From: Eurosta solidaginis
Lineage: Eukaryota; Arthropoda; Insecta; Diptera; Tephritidae
Assembly (NCBI RefSeq): GCF_040869045.1
Contig: NW_027137028.1
Span: 62,001 to 126,000, forward strand
Direction: 5' to 3'
DNA length: 64,000 nt
How positions within the stretch are numbered: the stretch's first letter is position 1; every line of letters begins with the position of its first letter. A program made the translations under genes and the position numbers. The notes below the pieces were generated by a model. It saw nothing but the letters and a program-made list of their open reading frames with translations, was not told the origin of the DNA and made no database searches. This document shows, piece by piece, positions 37,001-49,725 of this stretch.

Positions 37001-37273
37001 ACCCACTATGACGTAGAAATTGAACCGTTAACGTCAGAACCTTGTATCAGCTTGTGGATTAATATACACATAAAAGCCTACCATATGCAGAAACAAAATC
37101 GATTCTATCTTGCTTGGTTCAATAGATATGGACACTTATCCCTTTTAGTCGGTTAACCCCACCCACAATAGATATGGACACTTATCCCTTTTAGTCGGTT
37201 AACCCCATCCACTTTGACGTAGAAATTGAACCGTTAACGATAGAACCTTGTATCAGCTTGTGGATTAATATAC

Positions 37274-37327
37274 ACATAAAAACCTATCATCTTCAAAAAC
37301 ACATAAAAACCTATCATCTTCAAAAAC
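37274..37327 (+). repeat. 27-bp tandem duplication inside a monomer
   Basis: ACATAAAAACCTATCATCTT plus CAAAAAC occurs twice back to back (37274-37300 and 37301-37327). I saw it nowhere else in the window. It lies close to where the monomer order changes, so it may mark a recombination join. Confidence 0.85.
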
Positions 37328-37535
37328 AAAATGGGTTCTATCTTGCATGGTGCAATAGATATGGACACTTATCCCTTTTAGTCGGTTAACCCCACCCACT
37401 ATGACGTAGAAATTGAACCGTTAACGACAGAACCTTGTATCAGCTTGTGGATTAATATACACATAAAATCCTACCATCTGCAAAAATAAAATCGATTCTA
37501 TCTTGCTTGGTTTAATAGTTATGGACACTTATCCC

Positions 37536-37539
37536 TTTT
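37536..37539 (+). other. Empty paralogous site of the SINE insertion
   Basis: Here the satellite reads AATAGTTATGGACACTTATC CCTTTTAGTCGG with a single TTTT and no SINE. The upstream monomer carries the same AATAGTTATGG variant, and the downstream monomer the same CCTATTATCTTC variant, as the sites holding SINEs at 41291 and 45777. This shows the uninserted state and fixes the target duplication as TTTT. Confidence 0.8.
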
Positions 37540-37630
37540 AGTCGGTTAACCCCATCCACTTTGACGTAGAAATTGAACCGTTAACGATAGAACCTTGTAT
37601 CAGCTTGTGGATTAATATACACATAAAAAC

Positions 37631-39004
37631 CTATTATCTTCAAAAACAAAATGGGTTCTATCTTGCTTGGTTCAATAGATATGGATACTTATCCCTTTTA
37701 GTCGGTTAACCCCACACACTTTGACGTAGAAATTGAACCGTTAACGATAGAACCTTGTATTAGCTTGTGGATTAATATACACATAAAATCCTACCATCTG
37801 CAAAAATAAAATCGATTATATCTTGCTTGGTTCAATAGATATGGACACTTATCCCTTTTAGTCGGTTAACCCCACCCAGTATGACGTAGACGTTGAACCG
37901 TTAGCGATAGAACCGTGGATCAGCCTGTGGATTAATACACACATAAAAACCTACCAGATGCAAAAATAAAATCGATTCTATCTTGCATGGTGCAATAGAT
38001 ATGGACACTTATCCCTTTTAGTCGGTTAACCCCACCCACTATGACGTAGAAATTGAACCGTTAACGACAGAACCTTGTATCAGCTTGTGGATTAATATAC
38101 ACATAAAAACCTACCATCTGCAAAAAACAAAATCGACTCTATCTTGCTTGGTTCAATAGATATGGACACTTATCCCGTTTAGTCGGTTAACCCCACCCAC
38201 AATAGATATGGACACTTATCCCTTTTAGTCGGTTAACCCCATCCACTTTGACGTAGAAATTGAACCGTTAACGATAGAACCTTGTATCAGCTTGTGGATT
38301 AATATACACATAAAAACCTATCATCTTCAAAAACAAAATGGGTTCTATCTTGCTTGGTTCAATAGATATGGATACTTATCCCTTTTAGTCGGTTAACCCC
38401 ACACACTTTGACGTAGAAATTGAACCGTTAACGATAGAACCTTGTATTAGCTTGTGGATTAATATACACATAAAATCCTACCATCTGCAAAAATAAAATC
38501 GATTCTATCTTGCTTGGTTCAATAGATATGGACACTTATCCCTTTTAGTCGGTTAACCCCACCCAGTATGACGTAGACGTTGAACCGTTAGCGATAGAAC
38601 CTTGGATCAGCCTGTGGATTAATACACACATAAAAACCTACCAGATGCAAAAATAAAATCGATTCTATCTTGCATGGTGCAATAGATATGGACACTTATC
38701 CCTTTTAGTCGGTTAACCCCACCCACTATGACGTAGAAATTGAACCGTTAACGACAGAACCTTGTATCAGCTTGTGGATTAATATACACATAAAAACCTA
38801 CCATCTGCAAAAAACAAAATCGATTCTATCTTGCTTGGTTCAATAGATATGGACACTTATCCCTTTTAGTCGGTTAACCCCGCCCACAATAGATATGGAC
38901 ACTAATCCCTTTTAGTTGGTTAACCCCATCCACTTTGACGTAGAAATTGAACCGTTAACGATAGAACCTTGTATCAGCTTGTGGATTAATATACACATAA
39001 AAAC
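37631..39004 (+). repeat. Two tandem 687-bp four-monomer HOR units
   Basis: Units 37631-38317 and 38318-39004. Each has three 160-bp monomers (CATCTTC type with CACACAC; CATCTGC type with AGTATGACGTAGACG; CAGATGC type with CATGGTGC) plus one long 207-bp monomer with the 46-bp duplication and AAAAAACAAAATCG. 160 x 3 + 207 = 687, which matches the measured spacing. Confidence 0.9.
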
Positions 39005-41290
39005 CTATCATCTTCAAAAACAAAATGGGTTCTATCTTGCTTGGTTCAATAAATATGGATACTTATCCCTTTTAGTCGGTTAACCCCACCCACTATGACG
39101 TAGAAATTGAACCATTAACGACAGAATCTTGTATCAGCTTGTGGATTAATATACACATAAAAACCTACCATCTGCAGAAACAAAATCGATTCTATCTTGC
39201 TTGATTCAATAGATATGGACACTTATCCATGTTAGTCGGTTAACCCCACCCACAATAGATATGGACACTTATCCCTTTTAGTCGGTTAACCCCATCCACT
39301 TTGACGTAGAAATTGAACCGTTAACGATAGAACCTTGTATCAGCTTGTGGATTAATATACACAAAAAAACCTATCATCTTCAAAAACAAAATGGGTTCTA
39401 TCTTGCTTGGTTCAATAGATATGGATACTTATCCCTTTTAGTCGGTTAGCCCTACACACTTTGACGTAGAAATTGAACCGTTAACGATAGAACCTTGTAT
39501 TAGCTTGTGGATTAATATACACATAAAATCCTACGATCTGCAAAAATAAAATCGATTCTATCTTGCTTGGTTCAATAGATATGGACACTTATCCCTTTTA
39601 GTCAGTTAACCCCATCCACTTTGACGTAGAAATTGAACCGTTAACGATAGAACCTTGTATCAGCTTGTGGATTAATATTCACATAAAAACCTATTATCTT
39701 CAAAAACAAAATGGGTTCTATCTTGCTTGGTTCAATAGATATGGATACTTATCCCTTTTAGTCGGTTAACCCTACCCACTTTGACGTAGAAATTGAACCG
39801 TTAACGATAGAACCTTGTATCAGCTTGTGGATTAATATACACATAAAAACCTATCATCTTCAAAAACAAAATGGGTTCTATCTTGCTTGGTTCAATAGAT
39901 ATGGATACTTACCCCTTTTAGTCGGTTAACCCCACACACTTTGACGTAGAAATTGAACCGTTAACGATAGAACCTTGTATTAGCTTGTGGATTAATATAC
40001 ACATAAAATCCTACCATCTGCAAAAATAAAATCGATTCTATCTTGCTTGGTTCAATAGATATGGACACTTATCCCCTTTAGTCAGTTAACCCCATCCACT
40101 TTGACGTAGAAATTGAACCGTTAACGATAGAACCTTGTATTAGCTTGTGGATTAATATACACATAAAAACCTACCATCTGCAGAAACAAAATCGATTCTA
40201 TCTTGCTTGGTTCAATAGATATGGACACTTATCCCTTTTAGTCGGTTAACCCCACCCACAATAGATATGGACACTTATCCCCTTTAGTCGGTTAACCCCA
40301 TCCACTTTGACGTAGAAATTGAACCGTTAACGATAGAACCTTCTATTAGCTTGTGGATTAATGTACACATAAAATCCTACCATCTGCAAAAATAAAATCG
40401 ATTCTATCTTGCTTGGTTCAATAGATATGGACACTTATCCCTTTTAGTCCGTTAACCCCATCCACTTTGACGTAGAAATTGAACCGTTAACGATAGAACC
40501 TTGTATCAGCCTGTGGATTAATATACACATAAAAACCTATCATCTTCAAAAACAAAATGGGTTCTATCTTGCTTGGTTCAATAGATATGGATACTTATCC
40601 CTTTTAGTCGGTTAACCCCACCCACTTTGACGTAGAAATTGAACCGTTAACGATAGAACCTTGTGTCAGCCTGTGAATTAATATACGCATAAAACCTACC
40701 AGATGCAAAAATAAAATCGATTCTATCTTGCATGGTGCAATAGATATGGAGACTTATCCCTTTTAGTCGGTTAACCCCACCCACTATGACGTAGAAATTG
40801 AACCGTTAACGTCAGAACCTTGTATCAGCTTGTGGATTAATATACACATAAAAGCCTACCATATGCAGAAACAAAATCGATTCTATCTTGCTTGGTTCAA
40901 TAGATATGGACACTTATCCCTTTTAGTCGGTTAACCCCACCCACAATAGATATGGACACTTATCCCTTTTAGTCGGTTAACCCCATCCACTTTGACGTAG
41001 AAATTGAACCGTTAACGATAGAACCTTGTATCAGCTTGTGGATTAATATACACATAAAAACCTATCATCTTCAAAAACAAAATGGGTTCTATCTTGCTTG
41101 GTTCAATAGATATGGATACTTATCCCTTTTAGTCGGCTAACCCCACACACTTTGACGTAGAAATTGAACCGTTAACGATAGAACCTTGTATTAGCTTGTG
41201 GATTAATATACACATAAAATCCTACCATCTGCAAAAATAAAATCGATTCTATCTTGCTTGGTTCAATAGTTATGGACACTTATCCCTTTT

Positions 41291-41654
41291 GGCGGCCACC
41301 GTGGTGTGATGGTAGCGTGCTCCGCCTATCATGCCGTATGCCCTGGGTTCAACTCCCGGGCAAAGCAACATCGAAATTTTAGAAATAAGATTTTTCAATT
41401 AGAAGAAAATTTTTCTAAGCGGGGTCGCCCCTCGGCAGTGTCTGGCAAGCGCTCCGATTGTATTTCTGCCATGAAAAGCTCTCAGTGAAAACTCATCTGC
41501 CTTGCAGATGCCGTTCGGAGTCGGCATAAAACATGTAGGTCCCGTCCGGCCAATTTTTAGGGAAAAATCAAGAGGAGCACGACGCAAATTGGAAGAGAAG
41601 CTCGGCCTTAGATCTCTTCGGAGGTTATCGCGCCTTACATTTATTTATATTTTA
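41291..41654 (+). mobile_element. tRNA-derived SINE, copy 1 (364 bp)
   Basis: Abrupt break in the satellite: CCCTTTT, then GGCGGCC to ATTTTATTTTA, then TTTTAGTCGG, giving a TTTT target duplication. The tRNA-like head has a Pol III A box TGGTGTGATGG at 41302-41312 (one mismatch to TRGYNNARNGG) and a perfect B box GGTTCAACTCC at 41346-41356, 33 bp apart. The T-arm-like stem CTGGG/CCCGG surrounds the B box. A tRNA-unrelated body of about 270 bp follows and ends in an ATTT-rich tail. I remember similar sequences in tephritid and other fly genomes (recall only). Short frames at 41306-41488 (+) and 41399-41587 (-) inside it are not genes. Confidence 0.88.
41302..41356 (+). promoter_or_regulatory. 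Internal Pol III promoter (A and B boxes) of SINE copy 1
   Basis: A box TGGTGTGATGG at 41302-41312 and B box GGTTCAACTCC at 41346-41356. The same pair is at 45788-45798/45832-45842 and 53538-53548/53582-53592 in the other two copies. T5 runs at 41391-41395 and 41410-41414 could stop Pol III early. Confidence 0.75.
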
Positions 41655-42045
41655 TTTTAGTCGGTTAACCCCATTCACTTTGACGTAGAAATTGAACCGT
41701 TAACGATAGAACCTTGTATCAGCTTGTGGATTAATATACACATAAAAACCTATTATCTTCAAAACCAAAATGGGTTCTATCTTGCTTGGTTCAATAGATA
41801 TGGATACTTATCCCTTTTAGTCGGTTAACCCCACACACTTTGACGTAGAAATTGAACCGTTAACGACAGAACCTTGTATCAGCTTGTGGATTAATATACA
41901 CATAAAAACCTACCATCTGCAAAAAACAAAATCGATTCTATCTTGCTTGGTTCAATAGATATGGACACTTATCCCTTTTAGTCGGTTAACCCCGCCCACA
42001 ATAGATATGGACACTAATCCCTTTTAGTTGGTTAACCCCATCCAC

Positions 42046-45000
42046 TTTGACGTAGAAATTGAACCGTTAACGATAGAACCTTGTATCAGCTTGTGGATTA
42101 ATATACACATAAAAACCTATTATCTTCAAAAACAAAATGGGTTCTATCTTGCTTGGTTCAATAGATATGGATACTTATCCCTTTTAGTCGGTTAACCCCA
42201 CACACTTTGACGTAGAAATTGAACCGTTAACGATAGAACCTTGTATTAGCTTGTGGATTAATATACACATAAAATCCTACCATCTGCAAAAATAAAATCG
42301 ATTATATCTTGCTTGGTTCAATAGATATGGACACTTATCCCTTTTAGTCGGTTAACCCCACCCAGTATGACGTAGACGTTGAACCGTTAGCGATAGAACC
42401 GTGGATCAGCCTGTGGATTAATACACACATAAAAACCTACCAGATGCAAAAATAAAATCGATTCTATCTTGCATGGTGCAATAGATATGGACACTTATCC
42501 CTTTTAGTCGGTTAACCCCACCCACTATGACGTAGAAATTGAACCGTTAACGACAGAACCTTGTATCAGCTTGTGGATTAATATACACATAAAAACCTAC
42601 CATCTGCAAAAAACAAAATCGACTCTATCTTGCTTGGTTCAATAGATATGGACACTTATCCCGTTTAGTCGGTTAACCCCACCCACAATAGATATGGACA
42701 CTTATCCCTTTTAGTCGGTTAACCCCATCCACTTTGACGTAGAAATTGAACCGTTAACGATAGAACCTTGTATCAGCTTGTGGATTAATATACACATAAA
42801 AACCTATCATCTTCAAAAACAAAATGGGTTCTATCTTGCTTGGTTCAATAGATATGGATACTTATCCCTTTTAGTCGGTTAACCCCACACACTTTGACGT
42901 AGAAATTGAACCGTTAACGATAGAACCTTGTATTAGCTTGTGGATTAATATACACATAAAATCCTACCATCTGCAAAAATAAAATCGATTCTATCTTGCT
43001 TGGTTCAATAGATATGGACACTTATCCCTTTTAGTCGGTTAACCCCACCCAGTATGACGTAGACGTTGAACCGTTAGCGATAGAACCTTGGATCAGCCTG
43101 TGGATTAATACACACATAAAAACCTACCAGATGCAAAAATAAAATCGATTCTATCTTGCATGGTGCAATAGATATGGACACTTATCCCTTTTAGTCGGTT
43201 AACCCCACCCACTATGACGTAGAAATTGAACCGTTAACGACAGAACCTTGTATCAGCTTGTGGATTAATATACACATAAAAACCTACCATCTGCAAAAAA
43301 CAAAATCGATTCTATCTTGCTTGGTTCAATAGATATGGACACTTATCCCTTTTAGTCGGTTAACCCCGCCCACAATAGATATGGACACTAATCCCTTTTA
43401 GTTGGTTAACCCCATCCACTTTGACGTAGAAATTGAACCGTTAACGATAGAACCTTGTATCAGCTTGTGGATTAATATACACATAAAAACCTATCATCTT
43501 CAAAAACAAAATGGGTTCTATCTTGCTTGGTTCAATAAATATGGATACTTATCCCTTTTAGTCGGTTAACCCCACCCACTATGACGTAGAAATTGAACCA
43601 TTAACGACAGAATCTTGTATCAGCTTGTGGATTAATATACACATAAAAACCTACCATCTGCAGAAACAAAATCGATTCTATCTTGCTTGATTCAATAGAT
43701 ATGGACACTTATCCATGTTAGTCGGTTAACCCCACCCACAATAGATATGGACACTTATCCCTTTTAGTCGGTTAACCCCATCCACTTTGACGTAGAAATT
43801 GAACCGTTAACGATAGAACCTTGTATCAGCTTGTGGATTAATATACACAAAAAAACCTATCATCTTCAAAAACAAAATGGGTTCTATCTTGCTTGGTTCA
43901 ATAGATATGGATACTTATCCCTTTTAGTCGGTTAGCCCTACACACTTTGACGTAGAAATTGAACCGTTAACGATAGAACCTTGTATTAGCTTGTGGATTA
44001 ATATACACATAAAATCCTACGATCTGCAAAAATAAAATCGATTCTATCTTGCTTGGTTCAATAGATATGGACACTTATCCCTTTTAGTCAGTTAACCCCA
44101 TCCACTTTGACGTAGAAATTGAACCGTTAACGATAGAACCTTGTATCAGCTTGTGGATTAATATTCACATAAAAACCTATTATCTTCAAAAACAAAATGG
44201 GTTCTATCTTGCTTGGTTCAATAGATATGGATACTTATCCCTTTTAGTCGGTTAACCCTACCCACTTTGACGTAGAAATTGAACCGTTAACGATAGAACC
44301 TTGTATCAGCTTGTGGATTAATATACACATAAAAACCTATCATCTTCAAAAACAAAATGGGTTCTATCTTGCTTGGTTCAATAGATATGGATACTTACCC
44401 CTTTTAGTCGGTTAACCCCACACACTTTGACGTAGAAATTGAACCGTTAACGATAGAACCTTGTATTAGCTTGTGGATTAATATACACATAAAATCCTAC
44501 CATCTGCAAAAATAAAATCGATTCTATCTTGCTTGGTTCAATAGATATGGACACTTATCCCCTTTAGTCAGTTAACCCCATCCACTTTGACGTAGAAATT
44601 GAACCGTTAACGATAGAACCTTGTATTAGCTTGTGGATTAATATACACATAAAAACCTACCATCTGCAGAAACAAAATCGATTCTATCTTGCTTGGTTCA
44701 ATAGATATGGACACTTATCCCTTTTAGTCGGTTAACCCCACCCACAATAGATATGGACACTTATCCCTTTTAGTCGGTTAACCCCATCCACTTTGACGTA
44801 GAAATTGAACCGTTAACGATAGAACCTTCTATTAGCTTGTGGATTAATGTACACATAAAATCCTACCATCTGCAAAAATAAAATCGATTCTATCTTGCTT
44901 GGTTCAATAGATATGGACACTTATCCCTTTTAGTCCGTTAACCCCATCCACTTTGACGTAGAAATTGAACCGTTAACGATAGAACCTTGTATCAGCCTGT

Positions 45001-46347
45001 GGATTAATATACACATAAAAACCTATCATCTTCAAAAACAAAATGGGTTCTATCTTGCTTGGTTCAATAGATATGGATACTTATCCCTTTTAGTCGGTTA
45101 ACCCCACCCACTTTGACGTAGAAATTGAACCGTTAACGATAGAACCTTGTGTCAGCCTGTGAATTAATATACGCATAAAACCTACCAGATGCAAAAATAA
45201 AATCGATTCTATCTTGCATGGTGCAATAGATATGGAGACTTATCCCTTTTAGTCGGTTAACCCCACCCACTATGACGTAGAAATTGAACCGTTAACGTCA
45301 GAACCTTGTATCAGCTTGTGGATTAATATACACATAAAAGCCTACCATATGCAGAAACAAAATCGATTCTATCTTGCTTGGTTCAATAGATATGGACACT
45401 TATCCCTTTTAGTCGGTTAACCCCACCCACAATAGATATGGACACTTATCCCTTTTAGTCGGTTAACCCCATCCACTTTGACGTAGAAATTGAACCGTTA
45501 ACGATAGAACCTTGTATCAGCTTGTGGATTAATATACACATAAAAACCTATCATCTTCAAAAACAAAATGGGTTCTATCTTGCTTGGTTCAATAGATATG
45601 GATACTTATCCCTTTTAGTCGGCTAACCCCACACACTTTGACGTAGAAATTGAACCGTTAACGATAGAACCTTGTATTAGCTTGTGGATTAATATACACA
45701 TAAAATCCTACCATCTGCAAAAATAAAATCGATTCTATCTTGCTTGGTTCAATAGTTATGGACACTTATCCCTTTTGGCGGCCACCGTGGTGTGATGGTA
45801 GCGTGCTCCGCCTATCATGCCGTATGCCCTGGGTTCAACTCCCGGGCAAAGCAACATCGAAATTTTAGAAATAAGATTTTTCAATTAGAAGAAAATTTTT
45901 CTAAGCGGGGTCGCCCCTCGGCAGTGTCTGGCAAGCGCTCCGATTGTATTTCTGCCATGAAAAGCTCTCAGTGAAAACTCATCTGCCTTGCAGATGCCGT
46001 TCGGAGTCGGCATAAAACATGTAGGTCCCGTCCGGCCAATTTTTAGGGAAAAATCAAGAGGAGCACGACGCAAATTGGAAGAGAAGCTCGGCCTTAGATC
46101 TCTTCGGAGGTTATCGCGCCTTACATTTATTTATATTTTATTTTAGTCGGTTAACCCCATTCACTTTGACGTAGAAATTGAACCGTTAACGATAGAACCT
46201 TGTATCAGCTTGTGGATTAATATACACATAAAAACCTATTATCTTCAAAACCAAAATGGGTTCTATCTTGCTTGGTTCAATAGATATGGATACTTATCCC
46301 TTTTAGTCGGTTAACCCCACACACTTTGACGTAGAAATTGAACCGTT
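42046..46347 (+). repeat. 4486-bp satellite HOR with SINE, copy 2
   Basis: Nearly base-for-base copy of 37560-41861. I noticed a difference at about 40281 versus 44767 (CCCC versus CCCT). 687-bp sub-units lie at 42117-42803 and 42804-43490. Homology ends near 46347, where different monomers follow. The high identity indicates a recent duplication. Confidence 0.9.
45777..46140 (+). mobile_element. tRNA-derived SINE, copy 2 (364 bp)
   Basis: Same sequence, same length and same position within the satellite monomer as the copy at 41291, 4486 bp downstream. The left flank TTTT is at 45773-45776 and the right at 46141-46144. I saw no base difference from copy 1. Since flanks and insertion point are shared, it was duplicated with the HOR and is not an independent insertion. 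Confidence 0.9.
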
Positions 46348-46960
46348 AACGATAGAACCTTGTATTAGCTTGTGGATTAATATACTCATAAAATCCTACC
46401 ATCTGCAAAAATAAAATCGATTCTATCTTGCTTGGTTCAATAGATATGGACACTTATCCCTTTTAGTCAGTTAACCCCATCCACTTTGACGTAGAAATTG
46501 AACCGTTAACGATAGAACCTTGTATAAGCTTGTGGATAAATATACACATAAAAACCTATTATCTTCAAAAACAAAATGGGTTCTATCTTGCTTGGTTCAA
46601 TAGATATGGACACTTATCCCTTTTAGTCAGTTAACCCCATCCACTTTGACGTAGAAATTGAACCGTTAACGATAGAACCTTGTATCAACTTGTGGATTAA
46701 TATACACATAAAAACCTATCATCTTCAAAAACAAAATGGGTTCTATCTTGCTTGGTTCAATAGATATGGACACTTATCCCTTTTAGTCGGTTAACCCCAT
46801 CCACTTTGACGTAGAAATTGAACCGTTAACGATAGAACCTTGTATCAACTTGTGGATTAATATACACATAAAAACCTATCATCTTCAAAAACAAAATGGG
46901 TTCTATCTTGCTTGGTTCAATAGATATGGACACTTATCCCTTTTAGTCAGTTAACCCCAT
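46348..46960 (+). repeat. Satellite between the 4486-bp and 2765-bp HORs
   Basis: Ordinary monomers, several with GTATCAACTTGTGG or GTATAAGCTTGTGGATAAAT. Two monomers with GTATCAACTTG follow each other almost unchanged (46.65-46.9 kb), so a local single-monomer duplication is likely. No gene was found here. Confidence 0.85.
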
Positions 46961-49725
46961 CCACTTTGACGTAGAAATTGAACCGTTAACGATAGAACCT
47001 TGTATAAGCTTGTGGATAAATATACATATAAAAACCTATTATCTTCAAAAACAAAATGGGTTCTATCTTGCTTGGTTCAATAGATATGGATTCTTATCCC
47101 TTTTATTCGGTTAACCCCACCCACTTTGACGTAGAAATTGAACCGTTAACGACAGAACCTTGGATCAGCTTGTGGATTAATATACACATAAAAACCTACC
47201 ATCTGCAAAAATAAAATCGATTCTATCTTGCTTGGTTCAATAGATATGGACACTTATCCCTTTTAGTCGGTTAACCCCACCCAGTATGACGTAGAAATTG
47301 AACCGTTAGCGATAGAACCTTGGATCAGCTTGTGGATTAATATACACATAAAAACCTACCATCTGCAAAAATAAAATCGATTCTATCTTGCTTGGTTCAA
47401 TAGATATGTATACTTATCCCTTTTAGTCGGTTAACCCCACCCAGTATGACGTAGACGTTGAACCGTTAGCGATAGAACCGTGGATCAGCATGTGAATTAA
47501 TATACACATAAAAAACCTACCAGATGCAAAAATAAAATCGATTCTATGTGGCATGGTGCAATAGATATGGACACTTATCCCTTTTAGTCGGTTAACCCCA
47601 CCCACTATGACGTAGAAATTGAACCGTTAACGACAGAACCTTGTATCAGCATGTGGATTAATATACACATAAAAACCTACCATCTGCAGAAACAAAATCG
47701 ATTCTATCTTGCTCGGTTCAATAGATATGGACACTTATCCCTTTTAGTCGGTTAACCCCACCCACAATAGATATGGACACTTATACCTTTTAGTCGGTTA
47801 ACCCCATCCACTTTGACGTAGAAATTGAACCGTTAACGATAGAACCTTGTATCAGCTTGTGGATTAATATACACATAAAAACCTATTATCTTCAAAAACA
47901 AAATGGGTTCTATCTTGCTTGGTTCAATAGATATGGATACTTATCCCTTTTAGTCGGTTAACCCCACCCACTTTGACGTAGAAATTGAACCGTTAACGAT
48001 AGAACCTTGTATAGGCCTGTGAAGCAATATACACATAAAAACCTATCATCTGCGAAAACGAAATCGATTTATCTTGCTTGGTTCAATAGATATGGACACT
48101 TATCCCTTTTAGTCGGTTAACCCCACCCAGTATGACGTAGAAATTGAACCGTTAGCGATAGAACCTTAAATCAGCTTGTGGATTAATGTACACATAAAAA
48201 CCTACCATCTGCAAAAATAAAATCGATTCTATCTTGCTTGGTTCAATAGATATGGACACTTATCCCTTTTAGTCGGTTAACCCCACCCAATTTGACGTAG
48301 AAATTGAACCGTTAACGATAGAACCTTGTATTAGCTTGTGGATTAATATACTCATAAAATCCTACCATCTGCAAAAATAAAATCGATTCTATCTTGCTTG
48401 GTTCAATAGATATGGATACTTATCCCTTTTAGTCGGTTAACCCCACCCACTTTGACGTAGAAATGGAACCGTTAACGACAGAACCTTGGATCAGCTTGTG
48501 GATTAGTATACACATAAATACCTATCATCTGCGAAAATGAAATCGATTTATCTAGCTTGGTTCAATAGATATGGACACTTATCCCTTTTAGTCGGTTAAC
48601 CCCATCCACTTTGACGTAGAAATTGAACCGTTAACGATAGAACCTTGTATCAGCTTGTGGATTAATATACACATAAAAAGCTATCATCTTCAAAAACAAA
48701 ATGGGTTCTATCTTGCTTGGTTCAATAGATATGGATACTTATCCCTTTTAGACGGTTAACCCCACACACTTTGACGTAGAAATTGAACCGTTAACAATAG
48801 AACCTTGTATTAGCTTGTGGATTAATATACACATAAAATCCTACCATCTGCAAAAATAAAATCGATTCTATCTTGCTTGGTTCAATAGATATGGACACTT
48901 ATCCCTTTTAGTCGGTTAACCCCACCCAGTATGACGTAGACGTTGAACCGTTAGCGATAGAACCGTGGATCAGCCTGTGGATTAATACACACATAAAAAC
49001 CTACCAGATGCAAAAATAAAATCGATTCTATCTTGCATGGTGCAATAGATATGGACACTTATCCCTTTTAGTCGGTTAACCCCACCCACTATGACGTAGA
49101 AATTGAACCGTTAACGATAGAACCTTGTATCAGCTTGTGGATTAATATACACATAAAAACCTATTATCTTCAAAAACAAAATGGGTTCTATCTTGCTTGA
49201 TTCAATAGATATGGATACTTATCCCTTTTAGTCGGTTAACCCCACACACTTTGACGTAGAAATTGAACCGTTAACGATAGAACCTTGTATTAGCTTGTGG
49301 ATTAATATACATATAAAATCCTACCATCTGCAAAAATAAAATCGATTCTATCTTGCTTGGTTCAATAGATATGGACACTTATCCCTTTTAGTCAGTTAAC
49401 CCCATCCACTTTGACGTAGAAATTGAACCGTTAACGATAGAACCTTGGATCAGCTTGTGGATTAATGTACACATAAAACCCTATCAGCTGCAAAAACAAA
49501 ATCGATTCTATCTTGCTTGGTTCAATAGATATGGACACTTATCCCTTTTAGTCGGTTAACCCCTCCCAGTATGACGTAGACGTTTAACCGTTAGCGATAG
49601 AACCGTGGATCAGCCTGTGGATTAATATACACATAAAAACCTATTATCTTCAAAAACAAAATGGGTTCTATCTTGCTTGGTTCAATAGATATGGATTCTT
49701 ATCCCTTTTATTCGGTTAACCCCAC
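46961..49725 (+). repeat. 2765-bp satellite HOR, copy 1
   Basis: Private variants recur 2765 bp later: GGATTCTTATCC (47091 and 49856), ATAGGCCTGTGAAGC (48011 and 50776), GACGTTTAACC (about 49579 and 52344). Homology runs from about 46.96 to 49.64 kb. A 72-codon frame at 49661-49879 across the join is only satellite read through. Confidence 0.87.

Larger units (their letters stand above)
34002..37559 (+). repeat. Satellite block between the retrotransposon and the SINE-bearing HORs
   Basis: Satellite throughout, no gene. Starts with a complete 687-bp HOR (34013-34699). From 34700 to about 37260 it parallels 39005 to about 41050 of the next HOR, first at an offset of 4305 and later 4465 (one extra monomer there). 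It is thus a SINE-free relative of the 4486-bp HOR. Two units of about 686 bp start at 36072 and 36758. Confidence 0.88.
37560..42045 (+). repeat. 4486-bp satellite HOR with SINE, copy 1
   Basis: Matches 42046-46347 at an offset of exactly 4486, tracked by GGTTAGCCCTAC (39445 and 43931), CACTAATCCC (about 38900 and 43386), the SINE (41291 and 45777) and AAAACCAAAATGG after it. It starts with two 687-bp sub-units (37631-38317 and 38318-39004). The last part, about 41862-42045, instead resembles 38748-38930, as expected where an unequal crossover joined the units. Confidence 0.9.

Noticed and set aside
41302..41360. Functional tRNA gene at the SINE head
   Set aside because: A and B boxes are present, but there is no proper acceptor stem or anticodon arm, and the sequence continues into a SINE body.
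41306..41587. Short frames on both strands within the SINE (also at 45792-46073 and 53542-53923)
   Set aside because: They lie inside a tRNA-derived SINE and have no coding features. The frame at 53738-53923 exists only because copy 3 lost one base and runs on into satellite.
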